This document shows positions 7,667 to 17,011 of a DNA stretch of 64,000 nucleotides, piece by piece (within the stretch, counting starts at the first letter, position 1; each line of letters opens with the position of its first letter). The position numbers were made by a program, and so were the translations under genes. Source of the stretch: an uncultured Oscillospiraceae bacterium (GTDB taxonomy: Bacteria > Bacillota > Clostridia > Oscillospirales > Oscillospiraceae). The stretch covers positions 1 to 64,000 of the forward strand of contig CAJTLI010000004.1 in NCBI GenBank assembly GCA_910577525.1, in the 5' to 3' direction. The notes under the pieces were generated by a model. It was not told the origin of the DNA. It did no database searches and saw only the letters and a program-made list of their open reading frames with translations.

Positions 7667-8506
7667 TCACTTATTTTCCTCTTTTTCCGCGATTTGGTTG
7701 TACAGCAGCCGCTTTTTTACGCCGAATTCCTCCGCCGCCTGAGCCGCCGCCGCCTTCAGGGGCATCCCCTCCGCCCGCAGCCCCAGGGCCCGCTCCAGGG
7801 CGGCGTCCCCGTCAGGCGCTCCGGTCCGGGGCGGACGGCCCCCCACCACCAGCACAAACTCCCCCCGGGGCTCCTGGGCGGCATAATGTGCCGCCGCCTC
7901 CCCGATGGTGAGGCGCAGAACCTCCTCGTGGAGCTTGGTCAGCTCCCGGCACACCGCCAGGGGCCGGTCCGGTCCAAAGGCCGCTCCCAGGTCGTCCAGG
8001 GTGGCCCGCAGCTTGTGGGGGGCCTCGTAAAAGATCATGGTGCGCTCTTCCTCCGCCAGGGCTTCCAGCTGAGCCCGGCGGTTTTTCTTGTTCAGGGGCA
8101 GAAAGCCCTCGAAGGTGAACCGCCCGGTGGGCAGGCCGGACACGGACAGGGCCACCGTCAGGGCGCAGGGCCCGGGGATGGACTCCACTTCGACCCCATC
8201 CGCCGCGCACAGGGCCACCAGGTCCTCGCCGGGGTCGGAGATGGCCGGGGTGCCCGCGTCCGTCACCAGGGCACAGGTCTCGCCGTCCTGGATGCGGCGG
8301 AGAATGGCGGGGCCCGCCGTGCCGCAGTTGTGGCGGTGGTAGGTCACCATGGGCTTCTTGATCCCCAGGTGGTTCAGCAGCTTCACCGTCACCCTCGTGT
8401 CCTCGGCGGCGAGGAAATCCGCCGTTTCCAGTGTCTCCGCCGCCCGGCGGCTGATGTCCCCCAGGTTGCCGATGGGGGTGGGCACCAGATAGAGCTTTCC
8501 GGCCAT
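7667..8506 (-). CDS. rsmI: 16S rRNA (cytidine(1402)-2'-O)-methyltransferase
   Basis: 279 residues. Tetrapyrrole-methylase fold with the RsmI signature near the N terminus (GKLYLVPTPIGNLGDISRRA) and the SAM-binding segments ALVTDAGTPAISDPGEDLV and IPGPCALTVALSVSGLPTGR. It methylates the ribose of C1402 in the decoding centre using SAM. AGGAG lies 9 bp before the ATG. It may be cotranscribed with the lipoprotein gene upstream. Confidence 0.95.
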   Translation of the reverse strand: MAGKLYLVPTPIGNLGDISRRAAETLETADFLAAEDTRVTVKLLNHLGIKKPMVTYHRHNCGTAGPAILRRIQDGETCALVTDAGTPAISDPGEDLVALCAADGVEVESIPGPCALTVALSVSGLPTGRFTFEGFLPLNKKNRRAQLEALAEEERTMIFYEAPHKLRATLDDLGAAFGPDRPLAVCRELTKLHEEVLRLTIGEAAAHYAAQEPRGEFVLVVGGRPPRTGAPDGDAALERALGLRAEGMPLKAAAAQAAEEFGVKKRLLYNQIAEKEENK

Positions 8507-8584
8507 GCTTCACAACTCCTTCTTGTCTCCGCGCCCTCTCCCAGGGGGAGCAGGCGCGGGCCGCCATGCCGTGGTGGAACAGGT

Positions 8585-9946
8585 TCAGCCCACGGGCGCG
8601 CCGTCCAGCCACTGCACCGGCTCTCCCCCGGCGGGTTCCCCGATGTACTCATAACACTGGTTCCGCCAGAAGGACAGGCGGTAATCCTCACCGTACTGGT
8701 GGATGGCGCCATCGTCATAAAAGGCGTCCCGGTCGTCCAAGAACGCGAAGTAGTAGGCGTATACCACGCCGCCCTGTTCGCTGAGCACAATGGTATCCTC
8801 GCTGACCCACGGCGTCCCATGATCCTCTCCAGTACCCGTCACCACCCGGAGGAGCAGCTCCTCCTGCCCGTCTCCGTTCATGTCCTGCCACAGGTGGGCG
8901 CTGACCGCCAGCGGCTCGTCGTTGTAGGGGTAGGCCCCGTGGGGGCCCAGGTAGTCCTCCCAAGCGACGGGCCCAATGTCGCCGTAGCAGTGGTTACCGG
9001 ACACGCCGTACACCTCTGTCTCGCCGCTGAGGGCCGCCAGGATGGCTGTCCGCGCCCGCTCGGAGCTGTCACCTGTGGCGGCGGGGCCAGCCTGCCAGTC
9101 GGCAATGGGAAGCTGCAGCGCCTTGCCCAGGGAGTACGGGGCCTTTTCCGTGAAATAGGAGTCGTCCTGCGTACCCCGCCAGGTGTAAAAATATTCGATG
9201 TACTCCGCGCCGGGGACGATCTCCTCCATGGGGGTGTAGTCCCGCACGTCCTCCTCGCTGAAAATCTCCCGCTCCTCCGTCAGCACACCGTTCTCCATGG
9301 GGTACTCGTACGTCTCGGCGTAGCCCATGTGCCCCGCGGCGCGCAGAACGGCGCACTTGTCCGGGTGGGTGTACAGGGAGCTGTGGCCGGAGCGGAACTC
9401 GCCGATGCACACCACCTGTCCGTCCCGGTAGGCGTAGCACTGGGTGGTATAGACGGCCTCACAGTCGCCGTACCGCACAAACAGCTCGGGCACGCCGTCC
9501 TTGTCCACATCGTACAGGGAATAGGTCTCTGACATCATGGACATCACGTAAGACAGGGGCCTGGGCGGCTCGTCATAGATGCTGAACTCCGCAACTATTC
9601 CCCGCTCGTCCACCGCCAGCCCGTCATACGCTGTTACCTCCAAGGAGGCGTCGTTTTCGATCCGGAGCAGGTTTGTGAGGAACTCCATATACCCCTCCTG
9701 CCAGGGCTGGTAGTCCCGGTCCGGCAAGGGGGCGTCAAAGTCCGGCCTCTCAGACGGTTCCGGCGTCTCTGTCTCCAACCCTGGACTGGGCTCGGGCACA
9801 GGAGTGGACAGCGCCGGTTCCGATTCCTCCAAAGGCGGGACGGAGGGGGGCAGGGCCGGCTCCGGCCCCCCCTCCCCGGAGGCGCAGGCGCCCAGGGACA
9901 GGCTCAGCGCCCCCGACAGCAGCAGGGCCAACCATTTTTCTCTCAT
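8585..9946 (-). CDS. Secreted lipoprotein with two calcium-loop-like motifs
   Basis: About 453 residues. A signal peptide ends in the lipobox LSLGAC, followed by a Pro/Glu/Ser-rich linker (about residues 25-75). Two loops of the DxDxDG type, VDKDGVPELFVRYGD and MNGDGQEELLLR, resemble those in FG-GAP or dockerin-like repeats and suggest calcium binding. I know no family for the whole protein. Start ATG 9946 has GGAG 9 bp upstream; a GTG at 9955 overlaps that box. Confidence 0.75.
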   Translation of the reverse strand: MREKWLALLLSGALSLSLGACASGEGGPEPALPPSVPPLEESEPALSTPVPEPSPGLETETPEPSERPDFDAPLPDRDYQPWQEGYMEFLTNLLRIENDASLEVTAYDGLAVDERGIVAEFSIYDEPPRPLSYVMSMMSETYSLYDVDKDGVPELFVRYGDCEAVYTTQCYAYRDGQVVCIGEFRSGHSSLYTHPDKCAVLRAAGHMGYAETYEYPMENGVLTEEREIFSEEDVRDYTPMEEIVPGAEYIEYFYTWRGTQDDSYFTEKAPYSLGKALQLPIADWQAGPAATGDSSERARTAILAALSGETEVYGVSGNHCYGDIGPVAWEDYLGPHGAYPYNDEPLAVSAHLWQDMNGDGQEELLLRVVTGTGEDHGTPWVSEDTIVLSEQGGVVYAYYFAFLDDRDAFYDDGAIHQYGEDYRLSFWRNQCYEYIGEPAGGEPVQWLDGAPVG

Positions 9947-10049
9947 CTCGATCACTCCTTTCCCCCATTTTACACGGCGGGGCGGGGAAAAGTCGTTAAC
10001 GTTCGCTTACGATATGGCTTCAAAACCGTTACAATGTGGATACGCCCGG

Positions 10050-12206
10050 TTACAGCCTGTCCTTCCGCATGGTCAGGGAGATGCGCTTCTTCTTCTCGTC
10101 CACCTCTTTGACCCACACCGTCACCACATCCCCCACGCTGAGCACCTCGGAGGGGTGCTTGATGAAGCGGTCGCAGATCTGGCTGATGTGCACCAGCCCG
10201 TCCTGGTGGACGCCGATGTCCACGAAGGCCCCAAAGTCGATGACGTTGCGCACGGTGCCCTTCAGCTCCATCCCCGGCTTCAGGTCCTTCACGTCCAGCA
10301 CGTCGGTGCGCAGCACGGGGGCGGGCAGCTCGTCCCGGGGGTCCCGCCCCGGCTTGGCCAGCTCCGCCGCCACGTCCAGCAGGGTGGGCACCCCCACGCC
10401 GCACTCCAACGCCGCCTTTTCCGTGCCGTAGGCGGCCAGCTGTCCCTTCAGATCCCCCAGCTTTCCCGCCTTCACGTCCGCCATGTCCCGGCCGCACAGG
10501 GCCAGCAGCTTCTCCGCCGCGCCGTAGCTCTCCGGGTGGACGGCGGTGTTGTCCAGGGGGGATTTGCTTTCCGGCACCCGCAAAAAGCCGGCGCACTGTT
10601 CAAACGCCTTGGGCCCCAGCTTGGGCACCTTCAAAATCTGCTTCCGGGTGGTGAAGGGGCCGTTGTCCTCCCGGTACTTCACGATGTTTTTCGCCGTGGT
10701 GCCGTTCAGCCCCGCCACCCGGGTGAGCAGGGGGGCCGAGGCGGTGTTCACGTCCACCCCCACGGCGTTGACGCAGTCCTCCACCACCCCGTCCAGGGCC
10801 TCCCCCAGCCGCGCCTGGGGCATATCGTGCTGGTACTGGCCCACCCCGATGGATTTGGGGTCGATCTTCACCAGCTCCGCCAGCGGGTCCTGCAAACGTC
10901 GGGCGATGGACACCGCCGAGCGCAGGTTCACGTCGAACTCGGGGAACTCCTCCGCCGCCAGCTTGGAGGCGGAATACACCGACGCCCCCGCCTCGTTCAC
11001 CATGGCGTAGCTCACCCCGCCCCCCACCTGCCGGATGAGCTCCACCGCCATCTGCTCCGTCTCCCGGCTGGCGGTGCCGTTGCCGATGGCGATGTGGGCC
11101 ACCCTGTGCTTCCGGATGAGGGCGGCCAGCTTGTCGATGGCCTCGTTTTTGCCCCGCTCCCCGTGGGTGGGGTAGACCACCGTAGTGTCCAGCACCTTGC
11201 CGGTGGGGTCAACTACCGCTACTTTACACCCCATGCGGTAGCCGGGGTCAAGGCCCATGGTGACAAAGCCCTTCACCGGGGGCTGCATGAGCAGGGGCTT
11301 CAAATTCAGGGCGAACTGGCCGATGGCCCCCTCGCTGGCCCTTTCGGTCAATTCCGAGCGCACCTCCCGCTCCAGGGAGGGGGCGATGAGCCGGTCGTAG
11401 GCGTCCTCCGCGGCGGTTTTGACCAGCTCCATGGCGGCGCGGCCCGGAACCACCCTCCTCCGCAGGGCCACCAGGGCGGTCTCCCGGTCCATCTCCACGC
11501 CGACCTTGAGAATTTCCTCCCGTTCCCCCCGATTCATGGCGAGAATCTGATGCCCTTGGGTTTTGGGCAGAGGACTTGAAAACTCATAGTATAGTCTGTA
11601 TACGCTGTCCTCCGGCTCCTTGGCCGCCGCCCTGGAGGTGATGAGCCCCCGCCGCCAGGTCAGCTCCCGCAGCAGCTTGCGCAGGTCCGCGTCGTCGGAG
11701 ATCCACTCCGCGATGATGTCGGAGGCCCCCTGGAGGGCGTCCTGAGCGGTCTCCACCCCCTTCTCGGGGTCGATGTACTCCAGCGCCGCCTTCTCCATGT
11801 CCACCGCCGGGCCCATGTCAAAAGCCAGCGCCGCCAACGGCTCTAAACCCTTTTCCCTTGCCACGGTGGCCCGGGTGCGGCGCTTCTGCTTATAGGGCCT
11901 GTAAAGGTCCTCCACTTCCGCCAGGGTGGCGGCGGCGTCAATGGCGGCGGACAGCTCCTCCGTCAGCTTTCCCTGATTTTCGATGGACTGCTTCACCTCG
12001 TCCCGGCGGTCCTGCAAATTGCGCAGATACTGCAACCGGTCCGCCAGCTGCCGGATGAGCTGGTCGTCCATGGCCCCGTGGAGCTCCTTGCGGTAGCGGG
12101 CGATGAAGGGGACAGTGTTCCCCTCGTCCAGCAGGGTGATGATGTTGTCGATATGCTGCTCCGGGCGGTCCAGCTCCCGGGCCAAAATTTGAGTAATCGT
12201 TTCCAA
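10050..12206 (-). CDS. tex: Tex-family RNA-binding protein
   Basis: 718 residues, full Tex length. The Tex N-terminal domain (DNIITLLDEGNTVPFIARYR) is followed by a YqgF/RNase H-like domain (MGLDPGYRMGCKVAVVDPTG), helix-hairpin-helix motifs (DVNTASAPLLTRVAGLNGTT) and a C-terminal S1 RNA-binding domain (GTVRNVIDFGAFVDIGVHQD). Tex binds nucleic acid and influences transcription fidelity or toxin expression in other bacteria. The start is a TTG at 12206 with GGGAGG 8 bp upstream. Just upstream is a duplicated 3' end of the C_GCAxxG_C_C gene. Confidence 0.95.
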   Translation of the reverse strand: METITQILARELDRPEQHIDNIITLLDEGNTVPFIARYRKELHGAMDDQLIRQLADRLQYLRNLQDRRDEVKQSIENQGKLTEELSAAIDAAATLAEVEDLYRPYKQKRRTRATVAREKGLEPLAALAFDMGPAVDMEKAALEYIDPEKGVETAQDALQGASDIIAEWISDDADLRKLLRELTWRRGLITSRAAAKEPEDSVYRLYYEFSSPLPKTQGHQILAMNRGEREEILKVGVEMDRETALVALRRRVVPGRAAMELVKTAAEDAYDRLIAPSLEREVRSELTERASEGAIGQFALNLKPLLMQPPVKGFVTMGLDPGYRMGCKVAVVDPTGKVLDTTVVYPTHGERGKNEAIDKLAALIRKHRVAHIAIGNGTASRETEQMAVELIRQVGGGVSYAMVNEAGASVYSASKLAAEEFPEFDVNLRSAVSIARRLQDPLAELVKIDPKSIGVGQYQHDMPQARLGEALDGVVEDCVNAVGVDVNTASAPLLTRVAGLNGTTAKNIVKYREDNGPFTTRKQILKVPKLGPKAFEQCAGFLRVPESKSPLDNTAVHPESYGAAEKLLALCGRDMADVKAGKLGDLKGQLAAYGTEKAALECGVGVPTLLDVAAELAKPGRDPRDELPAPVLRTDVLDVKDLKPGMELKGTVRNVIDFGAFVDIGVHQDGLVHISQICDRFIKHPSEVLSVGDVVTVWVKEVDEKKKRISLTMRKDRL

Positions 12207-12222
12207 AAATATTCCTCCCAGT

Positions 12223-12300
12223 TATTCCAAGCCGGTCTCCCGGCAGACATACTCCACGCACTGCCGCACTAAGCCGTCGCAGTGGGGCTTTTTCCTCCCC
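12223..12300 (-). pseudogene. Duplicated 3' end of the C_GCAxxG_C_C gene
   Basis: About 78 bp nearly identical to 12444-12521, encoding KKPHCDGLVRQCVEYVCRET plus GLE and stop. It has no start and directly precedes tex, so it is a leftover from duplication of the end of the upstream gene. Confidence 0.85.
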
Positions 12301-12442
12301 ATGGAACCCGCTTCGCTGGGCTTCCATGGGGACCCCTTTGATTTGACTTGCGCGGGCGAAATGAATTCGCCCTTGCGCCGAGGTTTTGCCTGCGGCAAAA
12401 CACTCGTACGGGCAAAGCCCGTCCCCGCTTCGCGGGTGCCGA
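12301..12442. repeat. Array of short hairpins between direct repeats
   Basis: 142 bp made almost entirely of consecutive palindromes: CCATGGAACCC...CTTCCATGG, GGGCGAAATGAATTCGCCC, TTTTGCCTGCGGCAAAA, GGGCAAAGCCC and CCCGCTTCGCGGG. It is bounded on both sides by the 78-bp direct repeat and has no gene. Confidence 0.75.
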
Positions 12443-12829
12443 TTATTCCAGCCCCGTCTCCCGGCACACAAATTCCACGCACTGCCGCACTAAGCCGTCA
12501 CAGTGGGGCTTTTTCTCCTCCCCCCGCTCAAAGGCCGCCTTCAGCAGGGCCGCGCAGTCGATGGCCCCGTTGGCCGCCCGGAAGGTCTCGATCAGCTCCA
12601 GCCGCTTCTCCTGGGGCAGGCCCAGCCCGCCCAGGGCGGCGAGGGCTCCCACCAGCGCCCCGCAGGTGGCCCCGCAGCCCATGCCGCCGCCGAAGTTCAG
12701 CGTCATGTCGTAGGCCGTCTCCCGGTCGATGCCCATGTCTCGAGCGAAGGGCACCACAACCGCCTGTGCGCAGTTGTAATGCACCTGGGTATCCGCCCGC
12801 AGGGCGGCCATATCCTCTTTTCGTGTCAT
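12443..12829 (-). CDS. C_GCAxxG_C_C family redox protein
   Basis: 128 residues. The family signature is complete: C at YNCAQAVV, the central GGGMGCGATCGALVGAL, and two later Cys (AIDCAALL and KPHCDGLVRQCVEFVC). Members are small proteins likely to bind an iron-sulfur cluster or act in redox chemistry, with no fixed reaction known. GAGGAG lies about 9 bp before ATG 12829. tex follows on the same strand; a hairpin array and partial duplication now separate them. Confidence 0.9.
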   Translation of the reverse strand: MTRKEDMAALRADTQVHYNCAQAVVVPFARDMGIDRETAYDMTLNFGGGMGCGATCGALVGALAALGGLGLPQEKRLELIETFRAANGAIDCAALLKAAFERGEEKKPHCDGLVRQCVEFVCRETGLE

Positions 12830-12970
12830 GTCAAACGCTCCTCGCTGTGCGTGATTGGCGGCGGACCACCGGAATGCTTATTATATCACAGCTTGTCCCC
12901 TTTGAAAAGAGCTCTTCCCGCGTTCCACCTTGACAGCGGGGGACATGGGCGGTTATGAGGAATTTCCCCA

Positions 12971-13396
12971 ATGAACCGGGAAAACAAGAGAAAAACCTTT
13001 GAAGCGGGCTACTATAAGACCCATCCCTGCCGCGATACCTTTACCTGCCGGGCCTGCGGCCGTCTGGTGACGCCGGGGGAGGCCGGAACCGGCCACCGCA
13101 ACCACTGCCCCAACTGCCTGACCAGCCTCCACCTGGACGTGGAGCCGGGGGACCGGGCGGCGGACTGCGGCGGGCTGATGGAGCCGGTGGCGGTGTGGGT
13201 GCGCAAGGGCGGCGAGTGGGCCGTGGTCCACCGGTGCCGCCGGTGCGGGGCCATGGCCTCCAACCGGACGGCGGCGGACGACAACCCCATGAAGCTGCTG
13301 TCCATCGCGCTGAGGCCCCTGGCCTCGCCCCCCTTCCCCATTGAGCGCGTCGAGGAGCTCACCCGCCTCATGGGCGGAGACGGAAGCCTTGGTTAG
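12971..13396 (+). CDS. RNHCP-domain zinc-binding protein
   Basis: 141 residues. It has the name-giving signature RNHCPNC (here HRNHCPNCLTSLH) after a first zinc ligand pair FTCRACGR, and a later CRRCGAMASNR. Zinc binding is clear from the four CxxC-type pairs; the cellular role of RNHCP proteins is unknown. It is a single gene convergent with the ABC ATPase gene, sharing a terminator. Confidence 0.88.
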   Translation: MNRENKRKTFEAGYYKTHPCRDTFTCRACGRLVTPGEAGTGHRNHCPNCLTSLHLDVEPGDRAADCGGLMEPVAVWVRKGGEWAVVHRCRRCGAMASNRTAADDNPMKLLSIALRPLASPPFPIERVEELTRLMGGDGSLG

Positions 13397-13400
13397 GACA

Positions 13401-13435
13401 AAATCCACCCTTCGCCGACGGCGAAGGGTGGATTT
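13401..13435. terminator. Bidirectional terminator
   Basis: A near-perfect 35-nt inverted repeat AAATCCACCCTTCGCC GAC GGCGAAGGGTGGATTT between two convergent genes. Confidence 0.88.
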
Positions 13436-13443
13436 GCGTCTTT

Positions 13444-14244
13444 TCAGTCGGAGAGGAGAATGCGGTCATTGTCCAGGTCCTTCCCGGTCCCCGCCTTGAA
13501 CCGCCGGAGCAGATCGTCCACCGTCATGCCCGCCCGCTCGCCGCCGGACACGTCCAGCACAATGGAGCCCTCCGCCATCATCAGGGTGCGGCTGCCCAGC
13601 TCCAGCGCCTGCTTCATGTTGTGGGTGACCATCAGACAGGTGATGCGGTTTTCCGCCACGATGGTCCGGGTGAGCTCCAGCACCTTTTCCGCCGTGCCGG
13701 GGTCCAGGGCGGCGGTGTGCTCGTCCAGCAGCAGCAGCTTGGGCGTCACCAGGGTGGCCATCAGCAGGGTCAGCGCCTGGCGCTGGCCCCCGGACAGCAG
13801 ACCCACCGGCTGGCGCATCCGGTCCTCCAGCCCCATGCCAAGCAGCTTCAGCTTTTCCGCGAAAAATTCCTTGTCCTTCTTCCGAATCCGGCTGAAGGGA
13901 GCGGTGCCCTCGGAGGAGCGCAGGTAGGCCAGGGCCAGGTTCTCCTCAATGGTCATGGAGGGGGCGGTGCCCCGGAGGGGGTCCTGAAACAGCCGGCCGA
14001 TGACCACGCTGCGCCGGTGGTCGGGGAGAAAGGTGATGTCCCGCCCGTCCAGGGCGATGGAGCCGCTGTCCACGTAGAAGCTGCCCGCCACGGCGTTTAA
14101 AAGGGTGGACTTCCCCGCCCCGTTGGAGCCGATGATGGAGGCGAAGTCCCCCGGCTCCAGGTGGAGGGACAGGTGGGACAGGGCCGTCTTTTCGTTGACG
14201 GTGCCGGGGTTGAAGGTCTTGGAGATATCCTTGATGTTCAGCAT
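13444..14244 (-). CDS. trpZ: ABC transporter ATP-binding protein, trpXYZ type
   Basis: 266 residues. Walker A GSNGAGKST (about 39-47), signature LSGGQRQALTLLMATL, Walker B KLLLLDEHTAALDP and the switch His in LMVTHNMKQALEL. Its start almost abuts the permease stop. The partner permease and the ABC_sub_bind lipoprotein, plus a Trp-type T-box at the head, match the tryptophan transporter unit trpXYZ described by comparative genomics in Firmicutes. The symbol rests on that context rather than on the ATPase itself. Confidence 0.85.
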   Translation of the reverse strand: MLNIKDISKTFNPGTVNEKTALSHLSLHLEPGDFASIIGSNGAGKSTLLNAVAGSFYVDSGSIALDGRDITFLPDHRRSVVIGRLFQDPLRGTAPSMTIEENLALAYLRSSEGTAPFSRIRKKDKEFFAEKLKLLGMGLEDRMRQPVGLLSGGQRQALTLLMATLVTPKLLLLDEHTAALDPGTAEKVLELTRTIVAENRITCLMVTHNMKQALELGSRTLMMAEGSIVLDVSGGERAGMTVDDLLRRFKAGTGKDLDNDRILLSD

Positions 14245-14245
14245 G

Positions 14246-15163
14246 TCAGCCCTCCCCCTTCCGGCCCGCGGCCAGCTTCCGCTTCTGAAAGCCCGCGCCC
14301 GCCTTGAGGGTGGGGGCGGCGATGGCCAGGGCCACCACGGCGGCGGTGAGCAGCTTCAAGCAGTCCACCGGCACCACCTTGGTGTAGAACACGATGGCGT
14401 AGATAAAGCGGTAGATCACAGAGCCCACCACCACGGCGATGACCCCCCGGCCCATGCCCCGGCGGCCCACCACCGTCTCGCCGATGATGAGGCAGGCCAG
14501 GCCGATGACCACGATGCCGGTGCCCGAGCCCATGTCTACCGTGCGCTGGTACTGGCCCACCACCCCGCCGGACAGGGCGGTGAGGGCGTTGGCGAAGCAC
14601 AGCCCCACGGTGACGGTGAAGGTGGGGTTGACGGAGGAGGCCCGCACCATATCCCGGTTGTCGCCGGTGGCCCGGACGGACAGCCCCAGCCGGGTGCCCA
14701 GGAACAGGTACAGCAGGACGCCCGCCAGAATGGTGACGGCGGCGGAGAGCAGCAGCTCGTACCAGTCCCCGCCCACCCCCGTGTCTCGGAGGAGGGTGAA
14801 GACGGTGTCCGTCCGCATGAGGCTGGCGCTGGACTTCCAGCCCATGGCCATCAGGTTGACGGTGTACAGCCCGGTGTTGGTGATGATGCCAGCCAAAATG
14901 GAGGGCACCCCCATACGGGTCTGCAAAAAGGCGGTGACAAACCCGGCGCAGGCCCCCGCCAGCATGGCCGCCGGGAGGGCGAGAACGGGGTGGCCCGCCG
15001 CCGTCACCGTCACGGACACCGCCGCCCCCAGCACAAAGCTGCCGTCGGTGGTCAGGTCGGCGATGTCCAGGATGCGGTAGCTCAAAAACAGCGCCATGGC
15101 CACCAGGGCGTACTGGAAACCCAGCTCCAGGGCGGTCTGGGAGATCAGAAGGATAGAACCCAT
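14246..15163 (-). CDS. trpY: ABC transporter permease, trpXYZ type
   Basis: 305 residues with about eight membrane helices of the BPD_transp_2 (LivH/RbsC-like) type. Recognisable segments are DLTTDGSFVLGAAVSVTV, GIVVIGLACLIIGETVVGRR and the C-terminal KAGAGFQKRK. I chose ATG 15163 (MGSILLISQTAL) with GGAG 9 bp upstream; a longer frame reaching 15298 is repeat sequence. It lies downstream of trpX but is separated from it by a 0.7-kb repeat-bounded element. Confidence 0.88.
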   Translation of the reverse strand: MGSILLISQTALELGFQYALVAMALFLSYRILDIADLTTDGSFVLGAAVSVTVTAAGHPVLALPAAMLAGACAGFVTAFLQTRMGVPSILAGIITNTGLYTVNLMAMGWKSSASLMRTDTVFTLLRDTGVGGDWYELLLSAAVTILAGVLLYLFLGTRLGLSVRATGDNRDMVRASSVNPTFTVTVGLCFANALTALSGGVVGQYQRTVDMGSGTGIVVIGLACLIIGETVVGRRGMGRGVIAVVVGSVIYRFIYAIVFYTKVVPVDCLKLLTAAVVALAIAAPTLKAGAGFQKRKLAAGRKGEG

Positions 15164-15183
15164 GGTTTGTGCTCCTTTCTTTG

Positions 15184-15857
15184 GCAGGGGCGCGCCCTGC
15201 CGGGGGCGTTCCTTTTCCCACGTGGGAAAAGGAACCAAAAGGACGCTTAAGGGGGACGCCTCCGGGTGGAGACAGCCCAAAGGGCGGGCCATCTCCACAG
15301 CCGGCTCCCCCTTAAGAATCCCCCTTTTACGGGGGAAACCCTATACGGGGGGTGGGTGGGGACCTTCCGGCGCGTGGGGCTTTCGACGCGCACTGCGCCG
15401 CAACCCGCTGCCGCTCGTGGGCGCGATCCTGAGGGCAATGTGAGATTACGTCCCGCGCCTGGGTGGGCGCACCGATCGTCTCGTGGCGCCCGAAGCGTCT
15501 AACCGGCGCAGCACGTGTGTCAACCGCGCAGCTTCTACCGCCCGGCGGCCATACCCAGGGGCGGCGGAGGCGCGTTTAGGAGAGCTGCCCGCGGTACAGT
15601 TTGGAGACACGCAGGCCGCCGAAGGCCGGAACATGAAAGAGGAAGCCATCCGTCAACTGCGAAAGCCGTATCGGCCGCCCACCTGCCAGGGAAGCGTCCT
15701 TGACCTTAATGGGGGTTCTTAGGGGGGGAGCCGTCCTGTGAGCGGAGGGCCGTCCTGTGGCCCGAAGCCGAACCGGCGGCTCACCCCTAAGCGCGCTCTT
15801 TGGTTACTTTCTCTCGCGGGAGAGAAAGTAACGCTCCCCGCAGGGGCGCGCCCCTGC
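15184..15857. mobile_element. Mosaic intergenic element with about 75-bp terminal inverted repeats
   Basis: The left end (15184-15268) and the reverse complement of the right end (15776-15857) align over about 75 bp: GCAGGGGCGCGCCC, GCGTT[C/A]CTTT, an internal hairpin, [G/A]AACCAAA, then GCTTA-GGGG. An inner inverted repeat CTTAAGGGGGA...TCCCCCTTAAG spans 15246-15315, and a GCCGTCCTGTG tandem repeat occurs near 15731-15760. No credible protein is encoded. It fits exactly between trpX and trpY, starting at the trpX stop codon. Confidence 0.78.
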
Positions 15858-16934
15858 TCAGTCCTCGGTGGTCTGCACTTCCACCAGGGTGCCCATGTCC
15901 TTGAACATGGAGTAGTCGGCGTTCAGGGCGGCGGCGGTCTCGGTGTTCACGGTGATGATGCCGCCATCCATGAGATAGTAGTCCTCCAGGCCGTCCATGC
16001 CCTTGGTAATGGCCTCATAGGCCAGGTCGGCGGTACGCCCGCCCAGCTCGGTGTAGTTCACGCCGCAGGTGGCGAAGGCGCCGTTGCGCACGAAGGAGTC
16101 CGCCCCGGTGTAGTGGGGGATGCCCGCGTCGATGAGGCTCTGGTAAATGGCCAGCTCGGCCACGGCGATCTTGTTGTCGGTGGGGGTGAAGACGGCGTCC
16201 ACCTTTTCAGCGGCCAGGGCGGCCGCGGCGGCGATGACCTCGTCGTTGGAGTTGGCGGTCTGCTCGGAGAAGGCGATGCCCTTCTCGGTGAGGTACGCCT
16301 TGGCCTCGGCGATGGGCCGGATGGAGTTGTCCTCGGACAGGGAGTACAGCAGGCCCACCTTCTTCACATCCGGATTCTGGGCCAGCATCATGTCGATGAT
16401 GAACCGGGTGTTCAGCGCGTCGCTGGTGCCGGTGACATAGTCGATGCCGGTGAGGGCCACGCTCTCCTCGTCGGGATAGGACACGGCGGCGAAGACCACG
16501 GGGGTCTTGGTCTCCTCGGCCGCCAGGGCGGAGATCTTGGCGGCGGCGGTGGCCACGGGGATAATCACGTCCACCTCATCGGCGATGGCCTGGTCGGCCA
16601 GCTGCTTCAGGGTGGTCTCGTCCCCCTGGCCGGAGGTGGTGGTGTATTCGATGACCACGTTGTTGTCGGCGGCAAGTTTGTCAAGCTGCTTCTCGACGGC
16701 CTCGGCGATCTCGTCCAGGGAGGGGTGGTCGGTGAGCTTGATGATGGCCACCTTGTATTTACCAGCAGTGCCCTCGGGGTCGCTGACCGGCATAGACGCC
16801 TCGCCGCCGCCCACCGTCACCGTGGGGCCGTCGGAGCTGGTGATCGTGCCGCCGTTACAGGCGCACAGGGAGAGGGACAGGGCCGCCGCCGCGGCGATGG
16901 CGAAGAACTTTTTCAGAGTGTTGCGCTTTTTCAT
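15858..16934 (-). CDS. trpX: ABC transporter substrate-binding lipoprotein (ABC_sub_bind family)
   Basis: 358 residues. A signal peptide with lipobox LSLCAC is followed by a two-lobed binding protein of the ABC_sub_bind family (KVAIIKLTDHPSLDEIAEAV, PVVFAAVSYPDEESVALTGI, VDAVFTPTDNKIAVAELAIY). The likely ligand is tryptophan, inferred from the T-box. ATG 16934 has GGAGG 8 bp upstream; the longer frame to 17111 would include the leader RNA. It is first in the unit. Confidence 0.9.
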   Translation of the reverse strand: MKKRNTLKKFFAIAAAAALSLSLCACNGGTITSSDGPTVTVGGGEASMPVSDPEGTAGKYKVAIIKLTDHPSLDEIAEAVEKQLDKLAADNNVVIEYTTTSGQGDETTLKQLADQAIADEVDVIIPVATAAAKISALAAEETKTPVVFAAVSYPDEESVALTGIDYVTGTSDALNTRFIIDMMLAQNPDVKKVGLLYSLSEDNSIRPIAEAKAYLTEKGIAFSEQTANSNDEVIAAAAALAAEKVDAVFTPTDNKIAVAELAIYQSLIDAGIPHYTGADSFVRNGAFATCGVNYTELGGRTADLAYEAITKGMDGLEDYYLMDGGIITVNTETAAALNADYSMFKDMGTLVEVQTTED

Positions 16935-17011
16935 GGTATTTTCCTCCATATTATGATTTTGGGCGGCAGATGACCCGGATTTTGCCGGAATCCGGGGAGG
17001 AAAAGGCAAAC

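Noticed and set aside
15266..15722. Several 60-115 codon frames inside the element between trpX and trpY
   Set aside because: They follow the inverted repeats and hairpins, differ on each strand, and have no protein-like composition.
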